48,425 nt of DNA from an uncultured Clostridium sp. (GCA_948469315.1 CAOKLQ010000012.1:1-48425); one strand, 5' to 3'; shown: positions 26,556 through 35,934, counted from the first letter of the stretch. Numbers and translations are program-made. Notes: generated by a model from the letters alone, not told the origin.

Positions 26556-27758
26556 TTATTTTGTTTCCTTTTCAAATTTAATATTTTTAAAAAACATATT
26601 CATAATTAATGTTCCAAATCCTAAAATAGCAACTAATATTTTTAAGATAGATACATATGGAATAATTCCAATTATATAGACTAATAAAGAAACTATTATT
26701 ATAAATAATGCTTTTAACCATATATTTGTTAAGTGTAACTTATCACATAAAATGTTTGATAATGAAATCGAAAATATTGATGTTGCTAAACTTATTAGTA
26801 ATCCATAGAAAACCAATAATACAAGTGATAATGGTACTCCAACTGTAGTAATCATTAGCATAATACTTAAAATTGGAACTAAAATTAAAATAAGTAAACC
26901 AATTCCAAATGCTTGTAAGAATTTTTTTGCTGTAATTTTAGTACATTTTTCAATAGAAACTTTTGTAAATAATAAAGCAAGTCCATAAATTACTAAAGTA
27001 AATATTATAGCACATAAAGCTCCATATATATAATCTGAGATATTGTTTTGATTATCATTTTTAGTTATTTTTGAATACTTTGTTTCTCCCTCAACGCTAC
27101 CTTCTGGAATTTCTATTTCAGATATACTACTGTAATTAAAATCACCATAAATTGTAGCTTTTGCATCATCTTTTGATAAAGATAGATTAGTAGCTTCGCA
27201 ATTGGCATTTCTTCCAATAATTCCTAATAAAGTTGCACTATTAGAAAAACTTTTTAAGTCTCTATAAACTCCATAATTAGTTGGAATTTCTAAAGTATTA
27301 CAACAAACATATAGATCTGATGCAACTGCTCGAAAATTTACACTGTTAGCACAAATATATGCTGAAGACTCAATATAAGCATCTTTAAATTCTAACTTAT
27401 TTGCTCCTACAAATAAGTTACCAGCAACTTGACCAGTTACAGTTACATTATTTCCAAAGATGTAAACATTACCATTAACAAGTTTATCCATAGTAACATT
27501 ATTACCAGTTAAATATAAATCTCCTTCATGAATATCTTGACTTTCCTCAGATTGTTCAGTATTATCAGAAGTAATTGTTTGTTCATCTGTTTCGCTTATT
27601 GGAGTAACATCCTCATCTGTTTGGTTTAAATTCTGGGTTACTTGACTATCATTAGTAGTTTCAGTATTAATTTCATTTTCTGCAAAACTAAAAGGTGTAA
27701 TTAAAGTTATAATTAAAAGTATACTTAAAAATAATTTAGTTTTTGTATTTTTTAACAT
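26556..27758 (-). CDS. Secreted polymer-forming (bactofilin-like) domain fused to a membrane domain
   Basis: 400 residues. A signal peptide (about 1-26, ending PFSFA) is followed by an acidic Thr/Glu-rich linker. A beta-helix region (about 80-190) comes next, with repeating hydrophobic rungs such as GNNVTMDKLVNGNVYIFGNN, as in bactofilin/polymer-forming proteins. The C-terminal part (about 235-395) has four or more membrane segments. This fusion is common in Clostridia and is probably a membrane-anchored scaffold facing outside. Cargo and partners are unknown. Confidence 0.8.
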   Translation of the reverse strand: MLKNTKTKLFLSILLIITLITPFSFAENEINTETTNDSQVTQNLNQTDEDVTPISETDEQTITSDNTEQSEESQDIHEGDLYLTGNNVTMDKLVNGNVYIFGNNVTVTGQVAGNLFVGANKLEFKDAYIESSAYICANSVNFRAVASDLYVCCNTLEIPTNYGVYRDLKSFSNSATLLGIIGRNANCEATNLSLSKDDAKATIYGDFNYSSISEIEIPEGSVEGETKYSKITKNDNQNNISDYIYGALCAIIFTLVIYGLALLFTKVSIEKCTKITAKKFLQAFGIGLLILILVPILSIMLMITTVGVPLSLVLLVFYGLLISLATSIFSISLSNILCDKLHLTNIWLKALFIIIVSLLVYIIGIIPYVSILKILVAILGFGTLIMNMFFKNIKFEKETK

Positions 27759-27929
27759 TTTTTTCCTCCCTTGTAAAAATATATAATAAAAATATATAAC
27801 TTAAGAAATTATTTGTCAATAAAATGTAAAAATATATTGAAAAATAATAAATAAAGTTTATAATTATACTACATAATAAGAAAATAAATGAAAAATTAAA
27901 TAAATATTTATTTTTTTTATTTTATTGTA

Positions 27930-27935
27930 TATAAT
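27930..27935 (+). promoter_or_regulatory. -10 element of the WG-repeat gene
   Basis: A consensus TATAAT lies about 25 bases upstream of the preferred start; no clear -35 is visible. Its position makes a TTG start at 27925 unlikely. Confidence 0.45.
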
Positions 27936-27957
27936 AATCAAAAAACAAAAGAAAGAG

Positions 27958-29706
27958 ATGAGAATCGTGAAAAATAAGAAGGTAATTATAGGAATAACAT
28001 TATTAATAGCAGTTATTATAATATGTGCTGTAATTGTATTTTTAAAAATTAAGAAGATTCAAAATACAAATTATCAGATAGAAGAAATAACATCATGGAA
28101 TTATTTTAATTTATATAAAGATGGAAAAGTAGGTATTATTGATAGAAATGGAAATATAATAATAAATTCGCAGTATACGTCTATCCAAATACCAAATCCT
28201 ACAAAACCAGTATTTATATGCACAAATGATAATACAACTACAGTTTTAAATGAAAAACAAGAAGAGATATTTACTAAATATGATGAAGTAACAGCTATTG
28301 AGCTAAATGAACTTGCAATAGAAATTCCATATGAAAAAAGTGTATTAAAATACAAAAAAAATGATAAATATGGTTTAATAAATTTTAAAGGAAAAAAAGT
28401 TACAAATGCAGTATATGAACAAATAGAAAATCTGCCATATAAAGAAGGAGAATTTTTAACCAAAAAAGATGGTAAATTTGGTGTTATTAATATGCTTGGC
28501 AATACTGTAATTGAAAATAAATATGATGAAATAAAAATAGATTCTTATTATGAAGAAGAAAACAATTATAAAAATAGTGGATATATTGTAGGAACAAATA
28601 CTAATGAAGGAATGAAGTATAATTATATAAATTATAAATTAGAACAATTAAATAAAGAAAAATACAAAAATATACAAAGAATTATAGATATACAAAATAA
28701 AGACGAAGTATATTTAATATATGAAAAAGATAACAAATATGGAGTACTTAAGAATAATAATGAAATATTAAATAATGAATATAATTCAATTAAATTTGAT
28801 AATCTAAATAAATTATTTATATTATTAAAAGACAATAAATATGGAGTAGCTAATATAGAAGGAAAAACAATAGTTTCAAATGAATATGATTCTATAGATA
28901 TAGAAGGGTTATATATTTATGCAAGTAAAAGTGGTAAAGATATAATATTTGATAATGAAGGAAAAACTAAGCAAAATGCACAGTATAAAAGTGAATATTG
29001 GGTAGATGATAAAAATTACAAAATAGTAATAGATAAAGACAATAAATATGGTATAGAAGATGCAAATGGAAAAAAAATAATTAATAATTACTATTATTAT
29101 ATAGAATATTTAAATAATAATTATTTTATAGTTAGTGGCAAAGATGGAAAAAATGGAATAATAGACAACAAAGGAAAGCAGATCCTTGAATTAAAATATG
29201 ACACAATACAAAAATTAGATAATTCAGATTTAATACAAGTGTATAATTTTGAAACAGATATGTTATATTTATATAATGATAATAATATTGAAGAAATCGC
29301 AAAATTAAAATCAGGAAAAATATATAATGGAAAATATTATATAAAATTATATTCAGAAAATGAAGTTAATTATTTTAACACAACAGGAGAAAAAAAGACA
29401 AATAAAGAACTTTTATCAAATAATTTATTGTTTGTAGATGTTAAAGATGGAAAATGGGGATTTGTAGATAAAGATGGAAATGTAAAAATAAGATATGAAT
29501 ATGATGATGTAACAGAATTTAATGAATATGGATTTGCAGGAATAAAAAAAGATGGAAAATGGGGTTCAATTGATTTAAAAGGAAATATAATTTTAAATCC
29601 AATATATGAATTATCAGAAGATAGCTCACAAGTAGATTTTATAGGTAAATATTATAAATTTATATATGGATACAAGAAATTCTATTATACAGATAATAGA
29701 AAATAG
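27958..29706 (+). CDS. WG-repeat protein with N-terminal membrane anchor
   Basis: About 582 residues. A membrane segment (about residues 9-29) is followed by at least ten WG-type beta repeats with the pattern DGKxGxIDxxGxxxIxxxYD, for example around KDGKVGIIDRNGNIIIN and KDGKWGFVDKDGNVKI. The repeats probably form an extended outward-facing sheet or solenoid. Function is unknown; such proteins are common in Firmicutes and Bacteroidota. The start is ATG at 27958 or GTG at 27967. The next gene begins 11 bases after the stop. Confidence 0.85.
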   Translation: MRIVKNKKVIIGITLLIAVIIICAVIVFLKIKKIQNTNYQIEEITSWNYFNLYKDGKVGIIDRNGNIIINSQYTSIQIPNPTKPVFICTNDNTTTVLNEKQEEIFTKYDEVTAIELNELAIEIPYEKSVLKYKKNDKYGLINFKGKKVTNAVYEQIENLPYKEGEFLTKKDGKFGVINMLGNTVIENKYDEIKIDSYYEEENNYKNSGYIVGTNTNEGMKYNYINYKLEQLNKEKYKNIQRIIDIQNKDEVYLIYEKDNKYGVLKNNNEILNNEYNSIKFDNLNKLFILLKDNKYGVANIEGKTIVSNEYDSIDIEGLYIYASKSGKDIIFDNEGKTKQNAQYKSEYWVDDKNYKIVIDKDNKYGIEDANGKKIINNYYYYIEYLNNNYFIVSGKDGKNGIIDNKGKQILELKYDTIQKLDNSDLIQVYNFETDMLYLYNDNNIEEIAKLKSGKIYNGKYYIKLYSENEVNYFNTTGEKKTNKELLSNNLLFVDVKDGKWGFVDKDGNVKIRYEYDDVTEFNEYGFAGIKKDGKWGSIDLKGNIILNPIYELSEDSSQVDFIGKYYKFIYGYKKFYYTDNRK

Positions 29707-29716
29707 GAGGACAAAA

Positions 29717-30967
29717 ATGTACAGTAAGTTTGAAATAAAAGAAGATATAATTAATTTATCTAAAAAAGTAGAAGAGCAAATCAAGCCTATATTTGCACAA
29801 ATTCGAGAAATATGCGAGTATAATAGTTTGAAAGTATTAAAAGCATTTCAAAATAACAAAATATCAGAAGTTCATTTTGGAAGTACAACAGGATATGGAT
29901 ATAGTGATATAGGAAGAGATACAATAGAAAAAGTATTTGCGCAAGTTTTAAATGCTGAAGATAGCTTAGTAAGAAGCCAATTTATTTCAGGAACACATGC
30001 GCTGGCTGTATCACTTTTTGCATTTTTAAGACCAGATGACACTATGCTTAGTATAAATGGAAAGCCGTATGATACATTAGATGAAGTAATTGGAATTGTA
30101 GAAAATTCAAGTTCATTAAAATCATATGGAATAAATTTTAAACAAATAGATTTAATTAATGATGATTTTGATTATGAAAAGATTACAGAAGTGTTAAAAA
30201 ATGAAAAAATAAAATTGATAGAAATTCAAAGATCAAAGGGATATGCAAATAGAAAAAGTATAAGTATTGAGAAAGTCGAAAAGGTAATAAAGCAAATAAG
30301 GAAAGTAGATAAAAATGTAATAATAATGGTAGATAATTGTTATTGCGAATTTGTAGGAAAAAAAGAACCTTTAGAAGTAGGAGCAGATGTAATAGTAGGT
30401 TCTCTTATAAAAAATTTAGGAGGAGGCTTAGCTCCAAATGGAGCATATATAGCAGGAAGAAAAGATTTAGTGAACTTAGCAGCTCAAAGATTAACAGTTC
30501 CAGGAGAAGGAAAAGAGGTAGGTCCAACACTTGGGATAAATAAAAGTATTTTGCAAGGATTATTTTTTGCACCAAGTGTTGTTGCAAATAGTTTAAAAAC
30601 AGCAGTATTTGCAAGCAAAATGTTAGAAGAATCAGGATATAAAACAGAGCCAAGATATGATGAGCAAAGAGTAGATATAGTGCAAACTATAATATTTGAA
30701 AATGAAAAAGACCTAATAAAATACTGCCAAGGTATACAAATGGGATCACCAATAGATTCAAATGTAGTTCCAGAAGCTTGGGATATGCCAGGTTATAAAG
30801 ATAAAGTAATAATGGCTTCTGGGAGCTTTACACAAGGATCTTCCATAGAACTTTCGTGTGATGGACCAATAAGAGCACCTTTTATTGCATTCCAGCAAGG
30901 AGGTCTTACATATGAATATGGAAAATTAGGAGTATTAAAAGCAATACAAAATATAATGAATAAATAG
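29717..30967 (+). CDS. PLP-dependent methionine gamma-lyase family enzyme ('aluminium resistance' type)
   Basis: 416 residues. A Cys/Met-metabolism PLP fold with RSQFISGTHALAVSLFAFL near residue 85, MVDNCYCEFVG holding the PLP-ring Asp, and VGSLIKNLGGGLAPNGAYI with the PLP-binding Lys (about residue 235). The C-terminus QGGLTYEYGKLGVLKA is typical of the YnbB/aluminium-resistance subfamily, whose true substrate is uncertain (a C-S lyase on sulfur amino acids is likely). Start chosen after AGGAGGACAAAA. The MTA/SAH nucleosidase gene follows eight bases later, consistent with sulfur-amino-acid recycling. Confidence 0.9.
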   Translation: MYSKFEIKEDIINLSKKVEEQIKPIFAQIREICEYNSLKVLKAFQNNKISEVHFGSTTGYGYSDIGRDTIEKVFAQVLNAEDSLVRSQFISGTHALAVSLFAFLRPDDTMLSINGKPYDTLDEVIGIVENSSSLKSYGINFKQIDLINDDFDYEKITEVLKNEKIKLIEIQRSKGYANRKSISIEKVEKVIKQIRKVDKNVIIMVDNCYCEFVGKKEPLEVGADVIVGSLIKNLGGGLAPNGAYIAGRKDLVNLAAQRLTVPGEGKEVGPTLGINKSILQGLFFAPSVVANSLKTAVFASKMLEESGYKTEPRYDEQRVDIVQTIIFENEKDLIKYCQGIQMGSPIDSNVVPEAWDMPGYKDKVIMASGSFTQGSSIELSCDGPIRAPFIAFQQGGLTYEYGKLGVLKAIQNIMNK

Positions 30968-30975
30968 GAGAAATT

Positions 30976-31707
30976 ATGAACCAACCAATATTAATACAAG
31001 GAGCAATGGAAGTTGAACTTAAATATATAAAACAAAATTTAGAACAAGTAGAAAAAATACAAATTGATGGTTATACTTTTTTTAAAGGAAATTTATTAAA
31101 TTATCCAATTATACTATCAGAAACTAAAATTGGATCTATAAATGCTACAATTTCAACATTAATAGGAATAAAAAAGTTTAATCCAAAATTTATAATCAAT
31201 CAAGGAGTAGCAGGGGGACAATCTAAAAATATACATAAAAATGATTTAGTAATAGGAAAGTCATGTGTTAATTCTAACTGTTTTGAAACTGTTATTAAAA
31301 AAGAAGGTGAAGGATCAAATCCTCTTGAATGGAATATAACATCATTTACATCAGATGATACTGTAGAAAATAACAATCAATTTATTTATACAGATAAATA
31401 TTTATTAAATCAAGTAAAGCAATTAAGTTATATATATAATAAAGGAAATGTTCATATAGGAACTTTAGGAAGCGGAGATGCTTGGAATAAAGAAGTTGAT
31501 TTTATATTATATTTAAACAAGAAATTAGATATAATTTCAGCAGATATGGAATCCATTGGTTCATATACAGTTGCACAAAAATATAATACTCCAATTATAG
31601 GGATAAGAGTTATATCTGATAATTCATTATTACAAGAAGATTATGAAAGAACTACTGCAAATGGAGCTCAAGAGTTTGTTTTAGAATTATTAAAAAAGTT
31701 AATATAA
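30976..31707 (+). CDS. 5'-methylthioadenosine/S-adenosylhomocysteine nucleosidase
   Basis: This enzyme cleaves the glycosidic bond of MTA and SAH, recycling methionine and relieving inhibition of methylases. 243 residues with the PNP/UDP phosphorylase fold: QGAMEVELKYI near the start (catalytic Glu), INQGVAGGQ, the DADMESIGSYTVAQ-like segment ADMESIGSY, and GIRVISDNS with the catalytic Asp. It is somewhat diverged, so related nucleosidase activities remain possible. It lies eight bases after the PLP enzyme gene. Confidence 0.87.
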   Translation: MNQPILIQGAMEVELKYIKQNLEQVEKIQIDGYTFFKGNLLNYPIILSETKIGSINATISTLIGIKKFNPKFIINQGVAGGQSKNIHKNDLVIGKSCVNSNCFETVIKKEGEGSNPLEWNITSFTSDDTVENNNQFIYTDKYLLNQVKQLSYIYNKGNVHIGTLGSGDAWNKEVDFILYLNKKLDIISADMESIGSYTVAQKYNTPIIGIRVISDNSLLQEDYERTTANGAQEFVLELLKKLI

Positions 31708-31724
31708 AAATAAGGAAAAATAAA

Positions 31725-32991
31725 ATGAATGTAATTGTAATAGGTCGGAGGACCTAGTGGGATGATGGCTGCAATAACAGCAGCAAAAGAAGAAAATGAA
31801 GTGATTTTACTAGAAAAGATGGATTCTTGTGGAAGAAAACTTTTAATAACAGGTAAAGGAAGATGTAATATCACATCTTCTTTAGATATGGAAGATTTTA
31901 TAAAAAATGTACCAGGAAATGGAAAATTTTTATTTAGTTGCTTTAAAAATTATACTAATAAAGATATTGTAAATATGTTAGCAAAAAACAATGTAAAAGT
32001 TAAAGTAGAAAGGGGAAATAGAGTATTTCCAGTATCTGATAAATCGCAAGATGTATTAAATGCATTTGAAAAAGAATTAGAAAAGTCAAATGTTAAAATA
32101 ATTACAAAAGCACAAGTAACAAAAATTATTACACAAAATGATAGGGTCTTAGCAGTAGAATTTATTAAAAATAATGTAAAAAATAAATTTAAAGCTAATA
32201 AGGTAATACTTGCAACAGGAGCAAAGAGCTATCCAAAAACTGGTTCAACAGGAGACGGATATGAAATAGCTAAGCAACTGGGTCATACAATAGTTGCAAT
32301 AAAACCTTCTTTAGTACCACTTGAAACTAAAAAAGATTTAAAACTATGCAAACAAATGCAAGGTCTATCATTGCGAAATATAAAAATGAAATTAGTAGAT
32401 AAAACAAAAAACAAAACAATTTACGAAGATTTTGGAGAACTTTTATTTACTCATTTTGGTGTATCTGGACCAACAATTTTAAGTAGTTCGGCACATTTAT
32501 TAAGATATAAAAATGTAGACGAATTATTAAAAAATGGTAATATAAAATTAGTAATAGATTTAAAACCAGCACTGGATGAAGAAAAATTAAAAAACAGAAT
32601 AATAAGAGATTTTGAAAAACAAAAAAACAAACAGTTTAAAAATAGTTTAGATGAATTACTTCCTAAAAAAATGATAGATATAATTATAAAATTATCTCAA
32701 ATAGATGAAGAAAAACAAGTAAATGAAATAACTAAAACCCAAAGAAATAAATTAATAAATATATTAAAACATTTTGAAATAGAAATAAATGGATTTAGAC
32801 CTATAGATGAAGCTATAATAACAGCAGGTGGAATAAGTACAAAGCAAATTAATCCAAAAACTATGGAATCAAAAATTATTAAAGGACTATATTTTGCAGG
32901 AGAAATAATAGATGTTGATGCATATACTGGAGGATTTAATTTGCAAATTGCATATTCTACAGGATACACAGCAGGTTTAATTAATAAATAA
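31725..32991 (+). CDS. BaiN/HI0933-like FAD-dependent oxidoreductase, with a CGG +1 shift
   Basis: 421 residues. The ATG at 31725 follows TAAGGAAAAAT. After MNVIVIG the zero frame reads CGG (31746-31748) and stops at TAG three codons on. Skipping C31746 restores VIGGGPSGMMAAITAA, the GxGxxG dinucleotide-binding loop that binds FAD. Later motifs confirm the family: SCGRKLLITGKGRCNITS, LATGAKSYPKTGSTGDGYEIA, the FTHFGVSGP segment and the C-terminal GLYFAGEIIDVDAYTGGFNLQIAYSTG block. Without recoding the protein would lack its FAD-binding loop. Family members act on unsaturated substrates; the substrate here is unknown. Confidence 0.93.
31746..31749 (+). other. CGG +1 recoding site in the flavoprotein
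   Basis: In GGT-CGGA-GGA, straight reading gives CGG-AGG-ACC-TAG. Skipping C31746 gives the second Gly of the FAD-binding GGGPSG motif, only seven codons from the start. Confidence 0.9.
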
Positions 32992-33056
32992 TATTTTATT
33001 AGTTATATATAGTAAGGAAGTGGCGTTCTACGTCCTAAAAAGTAGGAGGATTTATA

Positions 33057-33680
33057 GTGAAAGTAATACAAAAGGATATAGAAACTTATATAGTAGAGAA
33101 AAAGTCTAGATTTATTGCAAATATATTTTATGTAGAAAATATTAAAGAGGCTGAAAAAAGGTTAAATGAAGTAAAGAAAAAGCATTATGATGCCAAACAT
33201 AATTGCTATGCTTATAGAGTTTTAGAAAATGAAAATATAATAGATAAAAGTAGTGATGATGGTGAGCCAAGTGGAACAGCTGGAATGCCAATTTTAGACA
33301 TTTTAAGAGGTAAAGATATTGTTAACTCTATAGTAGTTGTAACTAGATATTTTGGTGGAATATTATTAGGAACAGGAGGGTTAGTTAGAGCTTATTTGAA
33401 AGCTACAAATAGTGTAATAGAAAAATCTAATTTAGTTGAAATAGAAGAAGGATATCAAGTTGAAGTGGCTGTAAATTACAAAAATTCTGAATTATTTAGT
33501 TATTACTGCAAAAAAAATAATATAAATGTAGTAAATAAAGAATATGGAGAAAATATTAAATTTATAGTAGAAACAAGTAAAGCAAAAAAAGACGAAATAT
33601 GTGGAAATAGTGAGAAAACTAAATTTAAAATATTGCAAAGTCGAATTATGTCGAAAAAGTTAATACGAAAAATATATTGA
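33057..33680 (+). CDS. YigZ/IMPACT family protein
   Basis: 207 residues. The N-terminal UPF0029/IMPACT domain is marked by KSRFIANIFYV, HNCYAYRV, SDDGEPSGTAGMPIL and VVVTRYFGGILLGTGGLVRAY. The C-terminal DUF1949-like domain covers about residues 140-207. The family is thought to bind RNA or to affect translation stress responses; function is not settled. The start is GTG after TAGGAGGATTTATA. Two Spo0A-box-like sequences lie at its 3' end. Confidence 0.93.
   Translation: MKVIQKDIETYIVEKKSRFIANIFYVENIKEAEKRLNEVKKKHYDAKHNCYAYRVLENENIIDKSSDDGEPSGTAGMPILDILRGKDIVNSIVVVTRYFGGILLGTGGLVRAYLKATNSVIEKSNLVEIEEGYQVEVAVNYKNSELFSYYCKKNNINVVNKEYGENIKFIVETSKAKKDEICGNSEKTKFKILQSRIMSKKLIRKIY
33639..33655 (+). 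promoter_or_regulatory. Tandem 0A-box-like sites upstream of spo0A
   Basis: AGTCGAA (33639-33645) and TGTCGAA (33649-33655) start exactly ten bases apart, one helical turn. The 0A-box core is TGTCGAA. They lie about 75 bases upstream of the -35 of spo0A, which suggests autoregulation; binding is not shown. Confidence 0.6.
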
Positions 33681-33727
33681 TATATAGAGCAAAACAAAGA
33701 AAATTGGAAAAAATTGTTAAAATTAAC

Positions 33728-33756
33728 TTGTAAAATGCTAGAATAGATATTATAAT
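33728..33756 (+). promoter_or_regulatory. Vegetative-type promoter of spo0A
   Basis: TTGTAA (33728-33733), 17 bases, then TATAAT (33751-33756). Confidence 0.65.
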
Positions 33757-33860
33757 AGCAATCGTAAAATTTTTATGTTGTAGAAACTTGAAATAAATAT
33801 GAAAAGTTTCACACATATAAAAAATTACAATTATTTTTATTTTTTGAGAGGAGAATACAT

Positions 33861-34685
33861 ATGAAGGACAAGATTACAGTATTAATAGCAGATGACAACA
33901 AAGAATTCGCAAATACACTATCAAATTATTTAGAAGAAGAAGAGGACATGAATGTTATTGGAATGGCAAGGGATGGAGAAGAAGCATTCAAAATGATACA
34001 AGGAACACACCCAGATATCGTATTATTAGATGTAATAATGCCACATGTAGACGGATTAGGAGTATTAGAAAGAATAAATGAAGCAAATATGAGCAAAAGA
34101 CCTACATGTATAATGCTTTCGGCAGTTGGTCAAGACAAAATAACTCAAAAAGCGACTATACTAGGAGCAGAATATTATGTTATAAAACCTTTTGACATAA
34201 AATTGTTAATAAAAAGAATAAAAGAAATAAAATTATATCAACCAACACAAGTTGTAAATAATAATAATTTATTAGAGAAACAACTAAAGCCAAAATATAT
34301 AGAAATACCAAAAGATACAAGCAACTCTGTAACAAATTTAGAAGCTCTAGTTACAAATTTAATTCATGAAATAGGAGTACCAGCACATATAAAAGGTTAT
34401 CAATATTTAAGAGAAGCAATAATGATGGTAGTAGAAGACATAGATGTTATAAACCAAATAACAAAATGTTTATATCCACAAATTGCTCAAAAATACAAAA
34501 CAACACCATCAAGAGTAGAAAGAGCAATAAGACATGCAATTGAAGTTGCATGGGGACGTGGACAACAAGAAACAGTAGAAAATATATTTGGATATACAGT
34601 ATCTGCAGCAAAAGGAAAACCAACAAATTCAGAGTTTATAGCAATGATTGCTGATAAATTAAGATTAGAATTAAAGAGTGCATAG
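33861..34685 (+). CDS. spo0A: Sporulation master regulator Spo0A
   Basis: This response regulator triggers entry into sporulation. 274 residues. Receiver domain (about 1-122): acidic ADDN, phospho-acceptor Asp in [12 protein letters not shown] (about residue 56), Lys in YYVIKPFD. A linker then leads to the Spo0A C-terminal DNA-binding domain (about 155-274), with [20 protein letters not shown] and the recognition-helix region [20 protein letters not shown], nearly invariant in the family. Start after AGAGGAGAATA. It is solid evidence that the organism is a spore-former. Confidence 0.98.
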   Translation: MKDKITVLIADDNKEFANTLSNYLEEEEDMNVIGMARDGEEAFKMIQGTHPDIVLLDVIMPHVDGLGVLERINEANMSKRPTCIMLSAVGQDKITQKATILGAEYYVIKPFDIKLLIKRIKEIKLYQPTQVVNNNNLLEKQLKPKYIEIPKDTSNSVTNLEALVTNLIHEIGVPAHIKGYQYLREAIMMVVEDIDVINQITKCLYPQIAQKYKTTPSRVERAIRHAIEVAWGRGQQETVENIFGYTVSAAKGKPTNSEFIAMIADKLRLELKSA

Positions 34686-34843
34686 AAAATAATTTCATTA
34701 GTGGAAAGCATATAAACTGATAAACATAAAATTGTAATAAAATATATATTAACAAGTTTAGTTGCAATATAAAAAATATTGTGTATAATATAAAAAGTAA
34801 CTTAAAAATTATATAATTCTACTTTAAGAATGGAGGTAGAAGA

Positions 34844-35208
34844 ATGGATCAGAAATTAATAATTGATGTAGAGAAGTATTTACTAAGTCAGAAATCAATA
34901 GTTTTTTCTTACTATCTTCAATCATTCTTAAAAAGTCTGGTCTATTGTCAGATGTTCCTGTTATATGTTCATCTTTATATACTCCTATAACATCATAATT
35001 GTTTCTTTCTGCATAAGCACAACAATCTTCTGATATTGCCAAAGACATTGTTTGTATTATCATTAAGAGTTTAGACAAAGAGATAAACTTTACTAAAGAA
35101 GAGGCTATCGCTATATCTATAATGTATGACATCATATACCGAAGAGTTGAGGGGCTAAAGAGGATTACTAATACTTATGGAACAAAAAAGAAAGCACCTA
35201 CTAATTAA
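34844..35208 (+). pseudogene. Small unknown gene interrupted by a serine-recombinase fragment
   Basis: The 5' part reads MDQKLIIDVEKYLLSQKS after a GGAGG site. The 3' part reads DIAKDIVCIIIKSLDKEINF and continues through EEAIAISIMYDIIYRRVEG to a stop at 35208. The two parts are in different frames and are separated by about 130 bases that encode, on the other strand, a piece of a large serine recombinase. The intact gene would be about 80 residues, mostly helical; family not recognised. A terminator follows. Confidence 0.65.
34902..35028 (-). pseudogene. Fragment of a large serine recombinase N-terminal domain
   Basis: About 40 residues including AYAERNNYDVIGVYKDEHIT and SDNRPDFLRMIEDSKKK, roughly three-quarters identical to the matching part of the recombinase at 44233-45793. 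The segment upstream with the catalytic Ser and the rest of the protein are missing. It looks like the scar of an earlier insertion or recombination event. Confidence 0.75.
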
Positions 35209-35220
35209 GTTTAGTAGGTG
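35195..35220 (+). terminator. Terminator after the interrupted gene
   Basis: CACCTACTA and TAGTAGGTG form a perfect stem overlapping the stop codon; T-rich sequence follows. Confidence 0.7.
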
Positions 35221-35293
35221 TTCCTATTATTCTCTTTTATTTTTTCTTCCAATCAGTTTCATCAAGATTACCACTAATATATAATATAAAGAA

Positions 35294-35316
35294 AGTAGCC
35301 ACGCATTGTGGCTACT
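35294..35316 (+). terminator. Hairpin terminator
   Basis: AGTAGCCAC and GTGGCTACT around GCATT, followed by TTTT. Confidence 0.7.
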
Positions 35317-35604
35317 TTTAAAACTTTAAGATTTTTTAATTTGTCTAGTTTTTTGTAGTTTCTTTTCATATTATTTTTTATACTAGAATGCAAATTGTTT
35401 TTTAATCTTAAAGAAAAGACTTTTTCTTTTTTTAGTTCATTTACAAGGGCTACACTTACTCTAATCTTACTCTTAATCAGTTCACTTTATGAACTTATGT
35501 TCTTGTTTCTACGTGTTACTCCAAGAGCTGTCATAAGTTTGTAAGTTAGTGTGTATCATTGCCACATACTCTATTCTATAACCTTTTTTGGTTGTTGTTA
35601 TAGC

Positions 35605-35626
35605 GAAGTATGGGGCCCCATACTTC
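35605..35626. repeat. Perfect 22-bp palindrome
   Basis: GAAGTATGGGG and its exact complement meet at GGGGCCCC in an otherwise AT-rich, gene-free region. Confidence 0.9.
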
Positions 35627-35780
35627 ATTTCTTTTTGTAATTTCAAATAGAATAAAGTATGGTAGAACTTACCCTCTTTAAGTCAAATTAGTGACTTAAA
35701 CTATCTTTATTATAACACCAATTAACAGTTTTGTCAAATTTTTTATGTAAAATAGTGTACAATTTCTGTTTTGTATTATA

Positions 35781-35809
35781 AAAAGGGACTGTAAAAAGTC
35801 CCTTTTTTT
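35781..35809 (+). terminator. Hairpin terminator
   Basis: AAAAGGGACT and AGTCCCTTTT, followed by a T-run, just left of the tRNA fragment. Confidence 0.85.
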
Positions 35810-35880
35810 GTACGATTTATAGGGGTATATTTACTATAAAACCGCCTATATAACATATTGGAGTTCGTACAACTCCATCT

Positions 35881-35934
35881 TGGTGGGCAGGGATGGATTC
35901 GAACCATCGTACTCAAATGAGAACAGATTTACAG
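35881..35934 (-). tRNA. 3' half of tRNA-Tyr (GTA), probable attachment site
   Basis: On the minus strand the segment reads from the anticodon loop CTGTAAATCTG through a long variable arm (CTCATTTGAG), T arm GATGG-TTCGAAT-CCATC and acceptor strand CCTGCCCA to encoded CCA. The anticodon GTA and the class II variable arm identify tyrosine. There is no 5' half next to it; sequence diverges from tRNA right at the anticodon stem. This is the displaced 3' end expected at one edge of an element integrated in a tRNA gene. Confidence 0.85.

Noticed and set aside
27925..27957. TTG start at 27925 for the WG-repeat protein
   Set aside because: It lies on the probable -10 element and has no ribosome site; ATG 27958 or GTG 27967 fits better.
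893..31750. The broken core genes as ordinary pseudogenes or random sequencing indels
   Set aside because: Every break is a C directly before an in-frame GG, never another base or a homopolymer length change. It occurs on both strands, in genes expected to be essential or important, and no other type of frameshift is seen in the core genes. Reads are still needed to exclude a systematic error.
35240..35470. Open minus-strand frame of about 75 codons
   Set aside because: It has no start codon or ribosome site and runs through a terminator hairpin.
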